DNA of 64,000 bases, from the NCBI RefSeq assembly GCF_000208865.1, contig NC_018396.1, forward strand, positions 4,454,014-4,518,013, in the 5' to 3' direction. Source of the stretch: Neospora caninum Liverpool. Taxonomy: Eukaryota; Apicomplexa; Conoidasida; Eucoccidiorida; Sarcocystidae. Made by a program: the position numbers and the translations under genes. Below are positions 35,101-47,671 of this stretch, one piece after another. How positions within the stretch are numbered: position 1 is the stretch's first letter; the number at the start of each line of letters is the position of its first letter. A model generated the notes under the pieces. That model did no database searches and was not told the DNA's origin. It saw only the letters and a list, made by a program, of their open reading frames with translations.

Positions 35101-38100
35101 AGCCGCTGCTGCAACGCTGCGTTTTGCCTTGGAACACTTCCGACACTCGGCCCCGTTTCCGTCTCGCCCTTTTCTGGAAACCGCCACCACGTGCAACAGC
35201 CCACAAGTTTCGACGAAAAACCAATGGGCCTTTTGGGCCACGCTCTCGCCCAGGAAGCTCCCATGCCAAGGGAAAGCTCCTCTTCGTCCTCTACATAGGC
35301 AGACATAGATCGCCACCCCTGTTCATCTCAACACATCTGCGCTCTTGCGTGCTGTGGTTCGTGCGGGTATGTACCTCTCTGTGTCTATCGATATCTATCC
35401 AGATCTCTCTGTATTAAGGCGATCCACATATAAACAGATACAGAGAGCTGCCTGAATCCAACGATCTATCTTTATCTGCCTAGATCAATCTCGCTACCCT
35501 TCTGTCGTTTCTCTGCAAGACTATGGGGCGACTATGCTGCGCATTCTCGTCCTTCCTTCTTGTCAAAAGCGTGAATCACTGAACCCTGTGGACTCCGCGG
35601 CGGTGCGTGAGGCTGGCGCACACGCGGAGTACGTCCACCTCGCTTACGCGTCTGTAGAGAATGGCTTCGCACAGTTTGTCTCCACTGTTCCCCTGAACTT
35701 TCCGCGCCGTGTCTCCTTCGGCCGCGTCGGAGGATATGGAGAGTCCCTGGGGAAGTCTCTCGACGCGCCCTGTCTCTCCGTCTTCTCTCTCGCCCTTTCT
35801 CGCGTTTGCGGTCGTGGCGCTGAAGAACGAAGCGTCTCCGTCTTCGTCCCGAGCCATCACGCTGTCTTCGTCTGTCAACTCGCTTAGCCGGTCTGGTTCC
35901 CATTCCTCTTCCTCTAAGACACTCGAATTCCAGCTCTCATCTTCCAGATCCCTCTCTCTCTCTTCGCAGCTGCACTCGTCAGACAGGCAGCAACAATCAC
36001 ACTCCATGTCTTCGGACCATTCTTCTTCGAACTTGCACACCGTGTCTGCGTGGCAACAGCCTTCCACCGCTTCACTCTCGCGTTCAAGAAACGGTCCTCC
36101 GCAACAGCCTTTGCACCACGATCCGTCAATGTTTGGCGCATGCCAATCTCCGCGTCTCTCGCTCTTCCTCCCTGGCGACTCAATGTTTGGCGCATGCCAA
36201 TCTCCGCGTCTCTCGCTCTTCCTCCCTGGCGACTCAATGTTTGGCGCATGCCAATCTCCGCGTCTCTCGCTCTTCCTCCCTGGCGACTCAGCCGCAGCTT
36301 TCACGGCACCTGCTGCGGCAGCTGTCCCTTGCACGCCAGTGTCTCCTTCCTCCTTGTTCTCGTCGTGCGCTTTCTTGTTCTCGTCTTCTCTCTCTCTCCG
36401 CCCTTCACAGGAAGTTGGAGTTGCCCGAGGCATCCGCGCAGGCGAAGACTGTCTCGCTCCGCCGGAGAGTTGCGAACATTCCTGCGTCCCCACGCCCAGC
36501 CGGGGAAGGAAAAGAGACGCCTTCCGTCCTTCGTCGGGTGCTTCCTCGTTTCCTTCCACATCCCTTCGGTCTTCGTCGCCTGCGTCCCGAGAAGACCGGA
36601 CGCTGCAATGGCGAGGCGACGAGGGGATCTCGGTGGCCGCATGCGATGAATTAATTGCTGAAGCCTGACAGGTCAACTGCCTGCGGAAGAGGTAAGAACA
36701 AGAAGAGTACGCGCCGTCGAGAGACAGAGGCCGCGAAGACGCTGCCGCACCTCGCTTCTTGGTTTCTTCTCGCCGGCGAGGCTTCGCCTTCTCAGCCTCT
36801 CTGTCGGAGGCTGCAAGTGAGTACCCTTTCAGGTACTTGACGGGAATGTGTTGCAGTTTCCCGAATGTGGAAGCAATTGTCGAGGACTTCAGGCCAATCG
36901 CGTCGTAGCTGCCTCCGTAGATGTCTCGGACCAGCATGTCGCACACGCGGTTGTCTCCCGTTGCAGCCAGTTCGAGGAGGTTTTTCGGAGACAGCTCGCC
37001 AGGGAGAATCAGTCTGAGAGGCGACAACGGAGGAGTACGGACAGGCCGCAGATGCGAGGCGCGCAGGCAGCTGTGCGCGTTCTTAAAGGGAGAAAACGCG
37101 TGCAAAGGGCGAGACACCATGGCAAAACGAGAGGCGGCGAAGGGAACTGCAAAAAGCGAGAAAACGAACAAAAAAGAAAAGAGGAGAAGACAAGGAGAGA
37201 AAGAAGACAAGGAGAGAAAGAAGACAAGGAGAGAGAGGAGAAAAAGATAGTTTCTAGAAGAGAAAAGAGAAGAGGAGCGAGCGAAGAAAGCGGGAGAAGA
37301 AGAGGAGAGAGACAAGACCAAGAGGAGGCCTGAGACAGAGAGAAAGAGGAAGGTCAAGGAGAGACAAGATGAAAAGGAAACGAGAAGAGGAGAGACTCTC
37401 AGGATGCAGAGACACGACAACAGCATGCATTCCACGCACGCCAACGCACAGCCGCGCACGCGCCCTGCGAATGCGCGAAGCAGAAATCCGGAAGGTTGAC
37501 TTGAAGAGAGGCGACAGACAAAAAACGGGGACAGAAAGGCTTTCTCACCTGCACAGACCCATGAAGGTCGCCCCTCCTATTGTGGAGCCTCCAATCCGTT
37601 GACTCGCGCAGAAGCTTTCGGTGCGCGAAAAAGCGACAGGCGGCCTAGAGGCCGGACAACACGGCGAGGCCGCTGGCGGTTTCTGCGAGCTCGCAACGCC
37701 CCGCGGACGCGAGCCTTTCAAAATCTCTGTCTCTCCACAAGAGACTGGGGAGCTCAAACACGAGGAAGAAAAACCGGAACACGAGGACGCCGTGGCGGAG
37801 TGGTGATCAGCTAGACCTGCGAAGGAGGCGAGGCAATCGCTGGGATCTTGGCGCGCGCACGAGCGCGAAGAAGGGACTGAAAGGACTTTATGAAAGCTCA
37901 CGCCAGCCTTCAGATTGACGAGAAGGTACGGGTAGAAGCCGCGTCTCTCTTTGGGGGTTAACGGGCTGAACAAAAATACCGGAAACATCGCTCACGACAC
38001 AGCGCCAGTGTGCAGAGAGTCTTCTGTGGGGTAGGAGCTCCTCGCGCGCACAGCTGGAGGAACGCCATCCGCCTGAAACTTGCGGTCTCTGCGGCCCAAG

Positions 38101-40735
38101 GGCGGACCATCTCTCAGAGCCAGTAGCCGCAACCCCACCTCACGGCTCATATTGTGCGGGACGACTGAAAAATGTTGCATGCAGAGACAAGAGTGAGCAG
38201 CGAATCTGAAAACGCGATTCACGCCCTCCCCCCCGCGAAGGGGAAGAACCCGCGATACTCGAACCAGCGACAGAGAAAGGACCAAATTCAGCCCTCCTCA
38301 CAGGGACACGGCGGTTCGCAAGTCCAAAGACACCCGGCAAACGCAGCACCTCACACGCCCCTCCCCGACGACCGTTCTACGGCTCAGAGATAGACAGTAA
38401 CGTGGACCACGTCCGCACTGCTCCAAAGAGAAGATACACAGTTGTAAAGGGTTCCGAGAGTATCTTACACGCTGCACTTTGCTTTTTCTCAAAGCTAAGC
38501 ACTGTATTGGCACGTGGGTAAGGCAGCTAAGGTCTTTACAAGGAAGGCGAGAGTTGAGCGACGCCGACACGCCAGGCAGAAGAAAGCGCGGCAGCTGCAG
38601 CGATCGCGAGAGGAAAATCAGAATCGACGGCCAGAGACCAAAGAAACGCGCAGAACTTACCACTCGTAGAAGTTGTCCGCCTCAGGACCCGCCGCTGGAG
38701 CTTCGTTCATCGCTCGACGCGTTCTGATCGACACCAAACTCAGAAAAGCAAAACGCGACTGAAATCCACAGAACACAAACGGATGCTTGCAGGCAGACCA
38801 AACACAGCCAGGCTCAAGCGTACACATCGACATCCCGACCGACAGACACACATTCAGGGTGCTTTCTGAGCTTCCTACTTCCGTACATATATATATATAT
38901 ATATATATATTTGTATATATATATATATATTTGTATGTTTGTATGCTTGTATCTTTGTATGTATGTATATTTTTCCAGATGAACGTTTCTTCGTTTTTCA
39001 AAAGAGATGCATGTTTCTGGTCCTCCGAGAAGAAAAGTGTCCATATCGGCGTCAGTCGCGTCGGGAGGCCTTGAAAGCATCGTCCTTTCTTCCTTTTGTC
39101 GCTCCTATGTCTCTCTGAAAAAGCCCAACCCGTCGCTCTGGCCTTAGGGGGACTGGAGACGCCGGGACGTCGGCATGCAGCAGGTGTTTGGCCGACTTTC
39201 AAAGCGCACCCGTCATAATGGAAAACGGTGGAGGGGAAGTGTTGCATGAGGAAGTGAAGCGCCTCGATGATGCACACGCTTTCGCGCTCGAAGGTGATGG
39301 TAAGCGACCTCGCTTTTTCTCGCCGCTCATCGAGGCTCTCTGCATGCACATGGGATGCTAGCGCCGCCAACGACGCGCTGTGTGCATCCTGCTCGTCCAT
39401 GCGCCTGGGAGTCTCCGCCGCGTTTCCCCTCTCTGGACGAGCGCGCAAACATACAGATCCTCTCGCCGTTTCTTCCGAACGCGACAAGCCGGTTTCAGCT
39501 CGGGACTGATGTGAAGCCGCACCTGTCGCACACGCTTCCTCTCCCTTCGTGGGTCGCCCCCTTGCCTCTTCTCTCGGAAGCGTCTCCCCTGCGCCGAGGC
39601 CTCGTTCGCGTTCTTCGCCGTCTCGTTCCGGAAAAAACCGTCCGTCTCCGCCACCTTCCCCGCGCTCTCTGGCGGCGCATTCCGGCACTGGACGGAGAGA
39701 GGAGGAAGACAAACCGGAAGGCGATGCCGCCACAGCAGGCGATGCCGAAACAGTCGGGGACGAGGAAGGGAGAGAAGAGGAAGAGAGAGAAGACAGAGAC
39801 GGAAAGATGTACAGGATAAGGTGTTTCTGGAGGAGTTTTTGGAGTTCAAAGCATCCATTGCCCGTCATGGCGATGCGGCAGCCTCTTTCCAGAAACGGGA
39901 GCGCAAGAGGGAGAAGCCGTTCAACGTCTTTCCACTCCATGCTCCACAGGTAGACGATGCTGTTGCAAGGACATTCACAAGACTTTCGTTTCGGGTCAGT
40001 CTCGCTTCCCTGGCGCTCCGAAGAACCTCTCTCAGAACATGCCTCTCCGCCCTGCGTCTCCTGGCTGTTCGTCCCCGCCTCTCCGCGGGCTTCGTGGTCT
40101 CGCAAAACCGAACAGCGGCGTGGTCTCTCGCATCCTTTTTCGCTGCTTCTGACCTCGCCCGGCGCGTCAGCGGATTCTGCTCCTCTCTTCGCATCCCGGT
40201 CGAAGCTGCGGCCTCGCTCCTGGACACTCTCCCTCGCGCGAGGCGCTTCAGGCGTCTCTTCGCGCGTCTCTTCAGGCGTCTCCGCAGAGATCTGGGCAAC
40301 GCAGCGAGAGCACGGCAGCGAGTGCTCGAGTCGCCGGACCTCCACTCCTGGGAGAGTCGCCGCGAGGATGTGAACGAACGCCCGTTGTCTCCACTGGACC
40401 GGATCCAGCGACGGCACCTCGCGGCTGTCGCTCCCCTGCAGCCGCGGAGGCAAGCAGGAATCAGCGAGAGCAGAGGCGTGGGCAGAGGAAAACCGAGAGG
40501 AAGGGAGAGAAGAGAAAGAGGAAGAGAGAAAAGGGAGAGAAGAAGGGAGAGGAGAGGGGAGAGAAGAGGAGAGAGAGGAAGGAAGAGAAGAGGAGAGAGA
40601 GGAAGGAAGAGAAGATGGAGCGCTCGGAGAGGGAGACGAAGGAGAGGAGCTCCTGTTGGGTTTACTGGGGGCTGTGGCGACTGAGACGACTCGGACGGTG
40701 CACGCCGTAACGTCAACGCCCAGGGAGTTTCCCAT
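32186..40735 (-). CDS. PanK2: Pantothenate kinase, PanK2 type, with very large insertions
   Basis: Pantothenate kinase phosphorylates pantothenate, the first step of coenzyme A synthesis. In T. gondii and Plasmodium, PanK1 and PanK2 form one complex with a 14-3-3 protein. Seven exons join exactly: 40735..39210, 38738..38661, 37965..37549, 37013..35648, 35010..34913, 34460..34356, 33836..32186, about 1746 residues. Eukaryotic PanK landmarks in order: N-terminal GVDVTACTVRVV, MTGNGCFELQ, FYPYLLVNLKAGVSFHKV, RIGGSTIGGATFMGLC, GDNRVCDMLVRDIYGGSYD, DIVRSLLTLMSFNVAQQAYL, ALVGFLLDVPAFLASLQHS, SLSPFLGALGASLAH. Insertions: a Ser/Leu/Pro run after the N-terminus, an acidic spacer in exon 1, roughly 370 residues in exon 4 with a tandem repeat and a Cys cluster, and a low-complexity tail of about 530 residues. 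Exon 1/2 junction is the least certain. Confidence 0.9.
32341..32480. repeat. 24-bp coding tandem repeat in the PanK2 tail
   Basis: About five to six copies of a 24-base unit read on the minus strand as an eight-residue charged repeat (QERDQYID and variants DHERDQYM, DQARDRYI) near the PanK2 C-terminus. Variation between copies is mostly single-base. Confidence 0.85.
36127..36290. repeat. 54-bp coding minisatellite in PanK2 exon 4
   Basis: Three essentially identical 54-base units encode ESPGRKSERRGDWHAPNI on the minus strand, so each unit keeps the reading frame. It lies inside the insertion that interrupts the kinase fold. Confidence 0.92.
38887..38931. repeat. (TA)n microsatellite in PanK2 intron 1
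   Basis: Two long TA runs separated by TTGTA, between PanK2 exons 1 and 2. Confidence 0.9.
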
Positions 40736-43606
40736 GATTCTTCGCGGGGAAAAGCAGGGCTAGAGCCGGCCTGGTTGCATGCATCTGATCAGCTTGAGAT
40801 TCGCATTCTCGCGCAGAAAAGGGACCCGCGCAGGTGCGAGTGTCTAGACAGCTGAGAAGGCGAGACTTTGGAGGCCTATGGCGCGTTCGCATGCTTTTCT
40901 GCAGAATCTTTGCACGCAGCGGAAACACTTTGCATGCAGAGGAAAGACGCAGGAAGAGAGGTGTTAAGAAACCTGGCGGCAGGAAAAGCGGCGACGAAGC
41001 GAGGAGCGGACTGGCTCAGCGCCGGCCGGAGAGGGGACAGAGACAGCGGGGCGCGATTCAGCAGAGAGGAACGCCGCCACCGCAGGAGATGCGCTGAGAA
41101 GAAAGAAGCGCTCACAAACGTTTTGGGACCGGGTTTTCGCAATGTGAACGAGAGAGGCGAAAGAGGCGAGAACGAGGAGAACGAGGCGCGCGAGAGGCAG
41201 AAGACGTCGCTGCGTGCGCCCGACGGGGGGAGAGGAAAAGGAAGACTGGAAAACAGAGCAATGCCAATAGCGAATGACCGGCCAGAAGACCACGGGGAGA
41301 GAGGAAAACAAGAAGAGAAACCAGGAGCGGAAGAGACAAGAGGAGAGGAAGAAGGAGACCAAAAAAGCGGGAAAGGGGAGGAGACGTTGTAGAAGAGGTT
41401 GTTCAGAGGGAATTGGATTCATCTAGAGATGGGCCGAATCTGTGCTATTCTCTCTCAGCTGGAAGACAACAGGCGAAAAGGGAGACGCTCGAAACTGGAA
41501 GTACCGATGGAACTGGGAAGAAACGAGGAACGACCTTCTTTCTCCAAGAGAGACAAGGGAGGGACACGTGAACGAGACGGGAGAGAAGAAGAGAGGACAG
41601 ACAGACCTCGAAAGTGAGACGACGGAGAGACCACAATTGTGTGGAGGGAGAGGCTATACGAAGGACGAAGAAATGCGCCTGTTCTTCGCCTGCGTTCTTC
41701 GCGACACAGAGATTGGAGAAATCGGTAAGCGAGAGAGCTTGACACAGCTGAGAACCTGCGACAATTCCGCACGAGAAACAAAAACATCCCCACTAGAGAG
41801 ACGCTGTCGACCAGAGCACTCTCTGTCCTGTTTCTGGCCGCCGAATTTTTTTTCGGTGAGCTCCAGAGCGCAAGGGGAACAGAAACAATGGAGGCGGCAA
41901 AAAATCCACGACAGGCTTCTTCTCTGGCGAGACCGTGAGAGCCGTCTTTGCGCGTTTCGTGAACTGCTCGGCGGAATTTGATCTTTCGGGGTTCCCTCTC
42001 GCTCTTCTGGCGTACAGAAAAGGCGAAAGCACGCAGTGCTTGTTTCCCGACGAAATCCGGAAAAAGGAGAAGGCGTGCGAGACCAGCAGACCGCGAACAG
42101 TTGCTCAGAGTGTCGCAGAGAACAGCGCGGGAGTAGTCGAGGCCAAAAAACTGTGTCTCCAGCTGCATGCAGGCGTACGACAAACATCGTGGCTGGCTCG
42201 GCCTGTCTCGAAGAACACAAGCCCGCCGACCCACATCTGCTGCCTCCAAAGTTCCTTTTCCTCGCAAGTTAGTGCTTCTTTCGGCTTTTCAGGTGTACAT
42301 ACACCCGGGCAACAGAACCCGCTGTGTAGCGTCGGCGTCTTGCAGGCCGCTGTGGAAACACACCGAGAGCGAATTCCTTCCGGTTTTCCCGGCTTGGACC
42401 CGCCGTGCTTCTTCCCTGTTTGTAGACGAAATCCGGGAAAAGAGAACTTGGAACGGAAAGACAGTTCGACGCGAAAGCTCTTCTCCGGTTGTCTCCGCAC
42501 AGCCGCTTGGCTTACACACACATTGGTCCGTACTCTCCTGCATCAGATGCTCGCGGCGACAACGCGACGAGGAAGAGCGGAAAGAAAACGCCGCTCCCCA
42601 TCTTCCTGTATTCCCTCGTCTGCAGGAACCTGAGATCCGTTCGCTTTCCGTCTCTCTCTCTTCCGCCCCTCCGTTCTTTTCCTTCCCTCGTGGTACCGCG
42701 TCCCTCTCTGTATCGTCTTCCACTGTTGTTCCCTCCTCTGCTCGTGTGTTTTTGTTTCATTTCTGAATTGCGTGTCCTGTGATAATACGCTCTCTGCTGC
42801 AACTCTCTCAGGCAAGTTAATATTGCTTGCGCGCTTGCCTCTCATTTTTCCGTTTCGCGACGACTCCGGCCGTTTAGTTCTCATTACTGTTTCTCGCTCG
42901 GCGTTTTAGGTTCGCCCCCGTTTCTGCCTCCCTTCGCCGTCTCTGCCTCCCTTCGCCGTCTCTGCCTCCCTTCGCCGTCTCTGCCTCCCTTCGCCGTCTC
43001 TGCCTCCCTTCGCCGTCTCTCGCCGTCTCCCCTCTCGTCTCTCTCTCTGTCCTCCTTTCTACTGGATCTTCGTCCCCATCTCTTTGTCTTCCCGGGTATC
43101 CACCCTCTCTGCGGGGTTTGTCCTTCCTTGAAACGTGTGAAATAGTCTCTCCATCTGTGTTTATCTTCCCTCCGTCTCTCCATCTGTGTATCTTCTCTCT
43201 GCTTCTCTGTCTGCGTATCTTCTCTCTGTCTCTCCATCTGTGTCTCTACGCTGCCGCCGTTTCGTTTGCGGTTCTTCTCTGCGTCGCCTTTTCGCGGCCG
43301 CCCGAAGCAGGGACGGATCTTCTCGCCTCGCAACACGTCAGAAGCAGAGAGGGTGAGGAGAGGAAAGAGGGAGGAAGCAGACGCCGGAGAAGGCTGCGTT
43401 GCATCCGGGAGAGGAAACGAGCCGAGTCGCTACTCCAGGGAGAGACCGAAGAATGCGACGGAGAGGAAACTGACCAGAAGCGCGGGCCCCTGCAAGAACG
43501 CCAGCAGAACCAGAAAGAGAAGGAAACAAATACATGTCGGAACTGAGGAGACGGGAAGTTGCCGGAACCCGCTTGCAGCGACAACCTCGCTCTCGACGTC
43601 TCAATC
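40736..43606. other. Divergent intergenic region between PanK2 and HID1
   Basis: No exon is supported. The left half is purine-rich on the plus strand; the right half, next to HID1, is strongly pyrimidine-rich and includes tandem repeats, as expected for a long 5' UTR or promoter. Confidence 0.5.
42921..43015. repeat. 19-bp tandem repeat upstream of HID1
   Basis: Five near-identical copies of TCTCTGCCTCCCTTCGCCG, followed at 43140-43245 by a looser TCTCTCCATCTGTGTAT-type repeat. Both lie 400-700 bases before the HID1 ATG. Confidence 0.85.
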
Positions 43607-45790
43607 ATGGGGAACGCGGATAGCAAAACTCGTGGAGACTTCCAGCTCTTCAACCTCCTCCAAATTGCAAACAAGGGAGATGCCGATGATAACACCGAAG
43701 ACGGGACCCAGGCAACCCAACACCCTGTACGTTCACAATCACCATTCCATCTGTACACAAATCGATTTGTCTACATGTTGTGGGCATGGGGTTTTCTGCC
43801 TCTTTCGTCCGTTATTTTATAATTCGCTCCTGCAGCTTCGGGATGCCGTCACTGTGTATCTTGATATATGTGGATAGAGACGGAGAAGCGGATATGCCGC
43901 CATTCGTGTATCGCCGAGTATTATCCTTACATGACAGGCGTAAAAAGGAAATGTATCTGTACGGAGCCCGTAGCTGCCGATGCGTGCCGAAGTGTCCCGT
44001 TCGGTCCACACTGCCTAATTTTCGTCTTGGTTCTCTCGTCGCCGTCGGAGTTCTGTCGAGCTCCGCGCCCCTGGTTCCTGTTTTCTTTCGGCCATCCTCT
44101 CCCGCTCCGTCCTCTTACGTGGCCGTCTTCCGCGCCGTTTTCTGCGCACTTCCTGCCGCTCAAAGCGCCTGCAGGTTTCCCCTGAAGTGCCTTCTGTTTC
44201 TTTCTCTGCAGCGGCGTCTTCGGGCGTTCCTCGAGGCCAATTTAACTGCGCAGGAACTCGAAGCGGGTCTAGGGTCGCGAGAAGAAATTCTCCACACAGC
44301 TCGCCAGTATCCCGACGCAGTTGCGAAGCTCCTCACCCAGGTGAGTGTCGATGCTTCTTTCTTCTTTTGGCCTTTCTTTCGCGTCTTTCTTTCGACATTT
44401 CCCTTTTCTCCTCGGATCTTTTCCGGCGGCCTTGAGCCGGTGCTGAGGAAGAGGCGGTGCCTGTGCTCACGCCCGCACAGGCGTGTGAGCCTCGCAGCAG
44501 TTTTGACCAACTTCCTCGTTCCTTCCTCGCCCGCCTTTGCTGCTCCAGTGTCTCCGGGTCTGTTTCTCTCGCTTGAGGCCTGCGCGCGCTTTTTTTCCAC
44601 ATCCAGAAAGACGGTTCGAAGTTGTCTCTCCCCCCAGCTTTAGCTCCGGCCCCGATTGGTCTCGCGTCGTCTTTCCGCTCGATTCCCTTTGCTGATTTGA
44701 TGAAACCTTTCAACTCTCCCGCGACTTTCTGCGCTTGGATCCTCGGCCTCGCTCGCCCTTGCTGGTAAAAGGCAGCAAGGGCGAGCGAGGCCTTCTTTCT
44801 CGCTTCCTCTCCATGCGGTCTTCCTGCGCCTGTCTGAGGCTGCAACCTTCACTTTGCCTTCTGTCTTTTTTCGGGCGTTGCACGCAGCTTGTCGACGTCT
44901 GCACGGCGACTGCCGACGCAGTGTCGCAACAGCCCGCGACGTTGCGCGACTCCAGCACTTTGTTGACGACTGTGCGTCTTCTCTCTCGGATGGTCCCCGT
45001 TCTCCTCGAAGATCCTTCCCTGGAGCAGCGAATCTTCTGGTTCGCGCACTTTACGCCGCTGTCGCCCGGAGGGAACTCCGACACGCGCTCGCGCTGTCCG
45101 TCGCCGGCAGGGGACACACAACTCACGGGAGAAGCGATCGAGGCACCGAAAGATGCGGCGCGAGCACCGTCTGACCTGGCTGCGCACGCAGAGAGGGAAG
45201 AAGACTCGGAAGGGGAGGACCGAGCCGCGGAAAAGCGCGAACATGGCGAACGAGACGCAGAAGGCGATCGAAAAGACGAGAGAAAAGAGACGGTCTCGCC
45301 CGCCTCCACAGCGTCCCAGACGAGCTCGACAGGCCTGCCAGTGCTGCTCGGAAACGAAATTGTTAATCTCCTTTTTCGTCTTCTGTTTCTCCGCGGATTC
45401 ACCGCCATCGTGCCAGGCGCGCCGCTCTCTCAGGAGGCTCTTCGCGCCTTGCCGAAACACAAAGTAGACCTCCGCTTCCTCTGGAAAGGCGGCGTCGGCG
45501 CAGCTCCAGATTTCGCAATCCGACCCTCGGGATGGATTTCAAACAACCGAACGGAGGTGATGAACTGCCTCACTGCATGCTTCTCAGGCCCCCTATATAA
45601 CGTAAGCGCTGCCGGGTCTCCAAATGCTGGCTCCACCAATCTCGTGCGCACACTAAGTGCACACAGTCAAAACTCCTACTATATGTATATGTATATATAC
45701 TAGATATATGTATATATATGTATATACATGTATATATATGTATATACATGTATATATATGTATATATGTACATATATGTGTGTATATGTA

Positions 45791-45821
<31 letters not shown>

Positions 45822-47640
45822 ATGTATGTATGAGTATTTGTTGAAGTGCGCGTTTTTGCACAGGCACATCCGTTTAGAGACGTCCGTGGACAAGCACGCA
45901 TACACAACTATCCAAATGTCTCCAGAGAGATAGATACACATTTATATATACGCCTAAGTAGCTACCTCTGTATATATATCTTTATATATATACACGTGTG
46001 TATGTGAATGCAGATAGTTGTGTATGGAATAGGATGGGTTGGAAGTAAAACAGAATGGTTTCTGCACACATTTAGAGTAGGTATGCGGCTTTGTCACTAC
46101 GCGCGGCACGGCAGGGAGACAAAGTGCTTTCCTTTCTGGGATTCGTACGTGTGGGGGGGGGGGATCGTTCTCCACAGGTTGCGCTGGTCGCGGGGTTTCA
46201 AAGAGTCCCCCCGCGTGGAGACGTGCATTCTTGTCGGATATCTCTGAGAGCGTCTCGGGCCTGCGCGTCTTGCATGCACGTGCAGCCAGTTGCTTTTTTG
46301 TCGGATTCTCGCCGTCTGTCGCTGTCCAGTTTTGTCGCTGCGTGGAGCTCTCAGAGCAAGGATTTCCGTTTAGACCACTTTCCTTTTACAGCATTGTAAA
46401 GTTTTTTCGTCTTTCCCGCGCGTGTGAATGTGTTTCAGGCTGTTGATGAATATCAGCTTCGTGTACCGACCTGGATTCGCGTCGCGACTGCTGGAAACGC
46501 CCCTTACACGGCAAATCTCTTCTGCTCACTCCTCTCCGTCGTTTGCTCCACAGACACCACACACAGAGGTGTTTTCGTGAGTCGCATCTTCCCCTTTCCC
46601 GTTCTGCCTCCCTTTCTCCTTTCCGTCTCCGCGCCGTTCTGTCGCTCTTCTCGCCATCTGACAGCGTCTCGTGTCCCCCGTGCTTTCTTCTTCGCGCGGC
46701 ACTCTCCTCGTAAACCCGTGCAGTCTTATCTCTGGCCCGGGGGCGCAAACACTCGACTCCTTTGGGGCTTTTCTTTCTGAAGTGCGTCTTCGTTTCGGGC
46801 TCCTGGCCTCGACAGCGAGCGGCAGTTTTCTGCACATTTTGTCTCCACACTGCCGTCAGCGCTTTGGGGCACATGCTGTCTCCTTTCGCCCTTCTGCGCT
46901 TTCAAACGCGGCACTGCCTCGCTCTCGCGCCTGCCTCGGATCGGTTGTCGTCCGCTCCCGACCTCTGGGTTTCTGCCTGTCCATCTCTCTGTCTCTCTCC
47001 CTGTCTGTCTGCCTGTCTCTCTTTCATATATGTTTCCGTGTCCCTCGTCTTGAGGCTTTCGAATCTTCCTTCTCAAACCTCTACATCTGCCCCTAGTATA
47101 AGCCTACGGACTACGTCCGTATCTGTCGATATTCTCTATTGCTCTTTATAACCTTTCCCTCTTCTCTGTCTGCATATGATTGTCTAAGTCGCGCTCTCGG
47201 TGTCTCTGTTTGCTACGGCTTGATCGGCGTTCGCTTTTTAGGGCATCTTTGGCAACGCCGAAACGCAGGCGATGGTTGCCGCGTCTCTACAGCTCCTGAT
47301 CGTCCTCCTCGACTTCAATGTCGGGGTCTTTGTTCTCCCTGAGGGTAAATCAAAGCGAAATTCATTTCAGCAAGGCAGTGCTCGCGTAGCGCTTCTTTGA
47401 GGCTCGGTCCCAATCTTCTGTGTCAGCATAACGCCTTTCGTTTCATCTCTGTAACTCTCTACAGACAAGGAACGCTCATCGCTCTTTCACGGATGCATAT
47501 ACATGTATATTTGTCTAAACGAATATATGGGTGTATATGTATACACATCTACAAACATGGATGGTTATATATAAAAGAGAGAGAAGCTGATGTGTACGGA
47601 TCTACGTATGTTTGAACAGATGCATTCGTACATGAACGCA

Positions 47641-47671
<31 letters not shown>

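Noticed and set aside
38240..38270. GGTTCGAGTA on the minus strand as a tRNA T arm
   Set aside because: No T stem pairing and the site lies in a PanK2 intron without other tRNA features.
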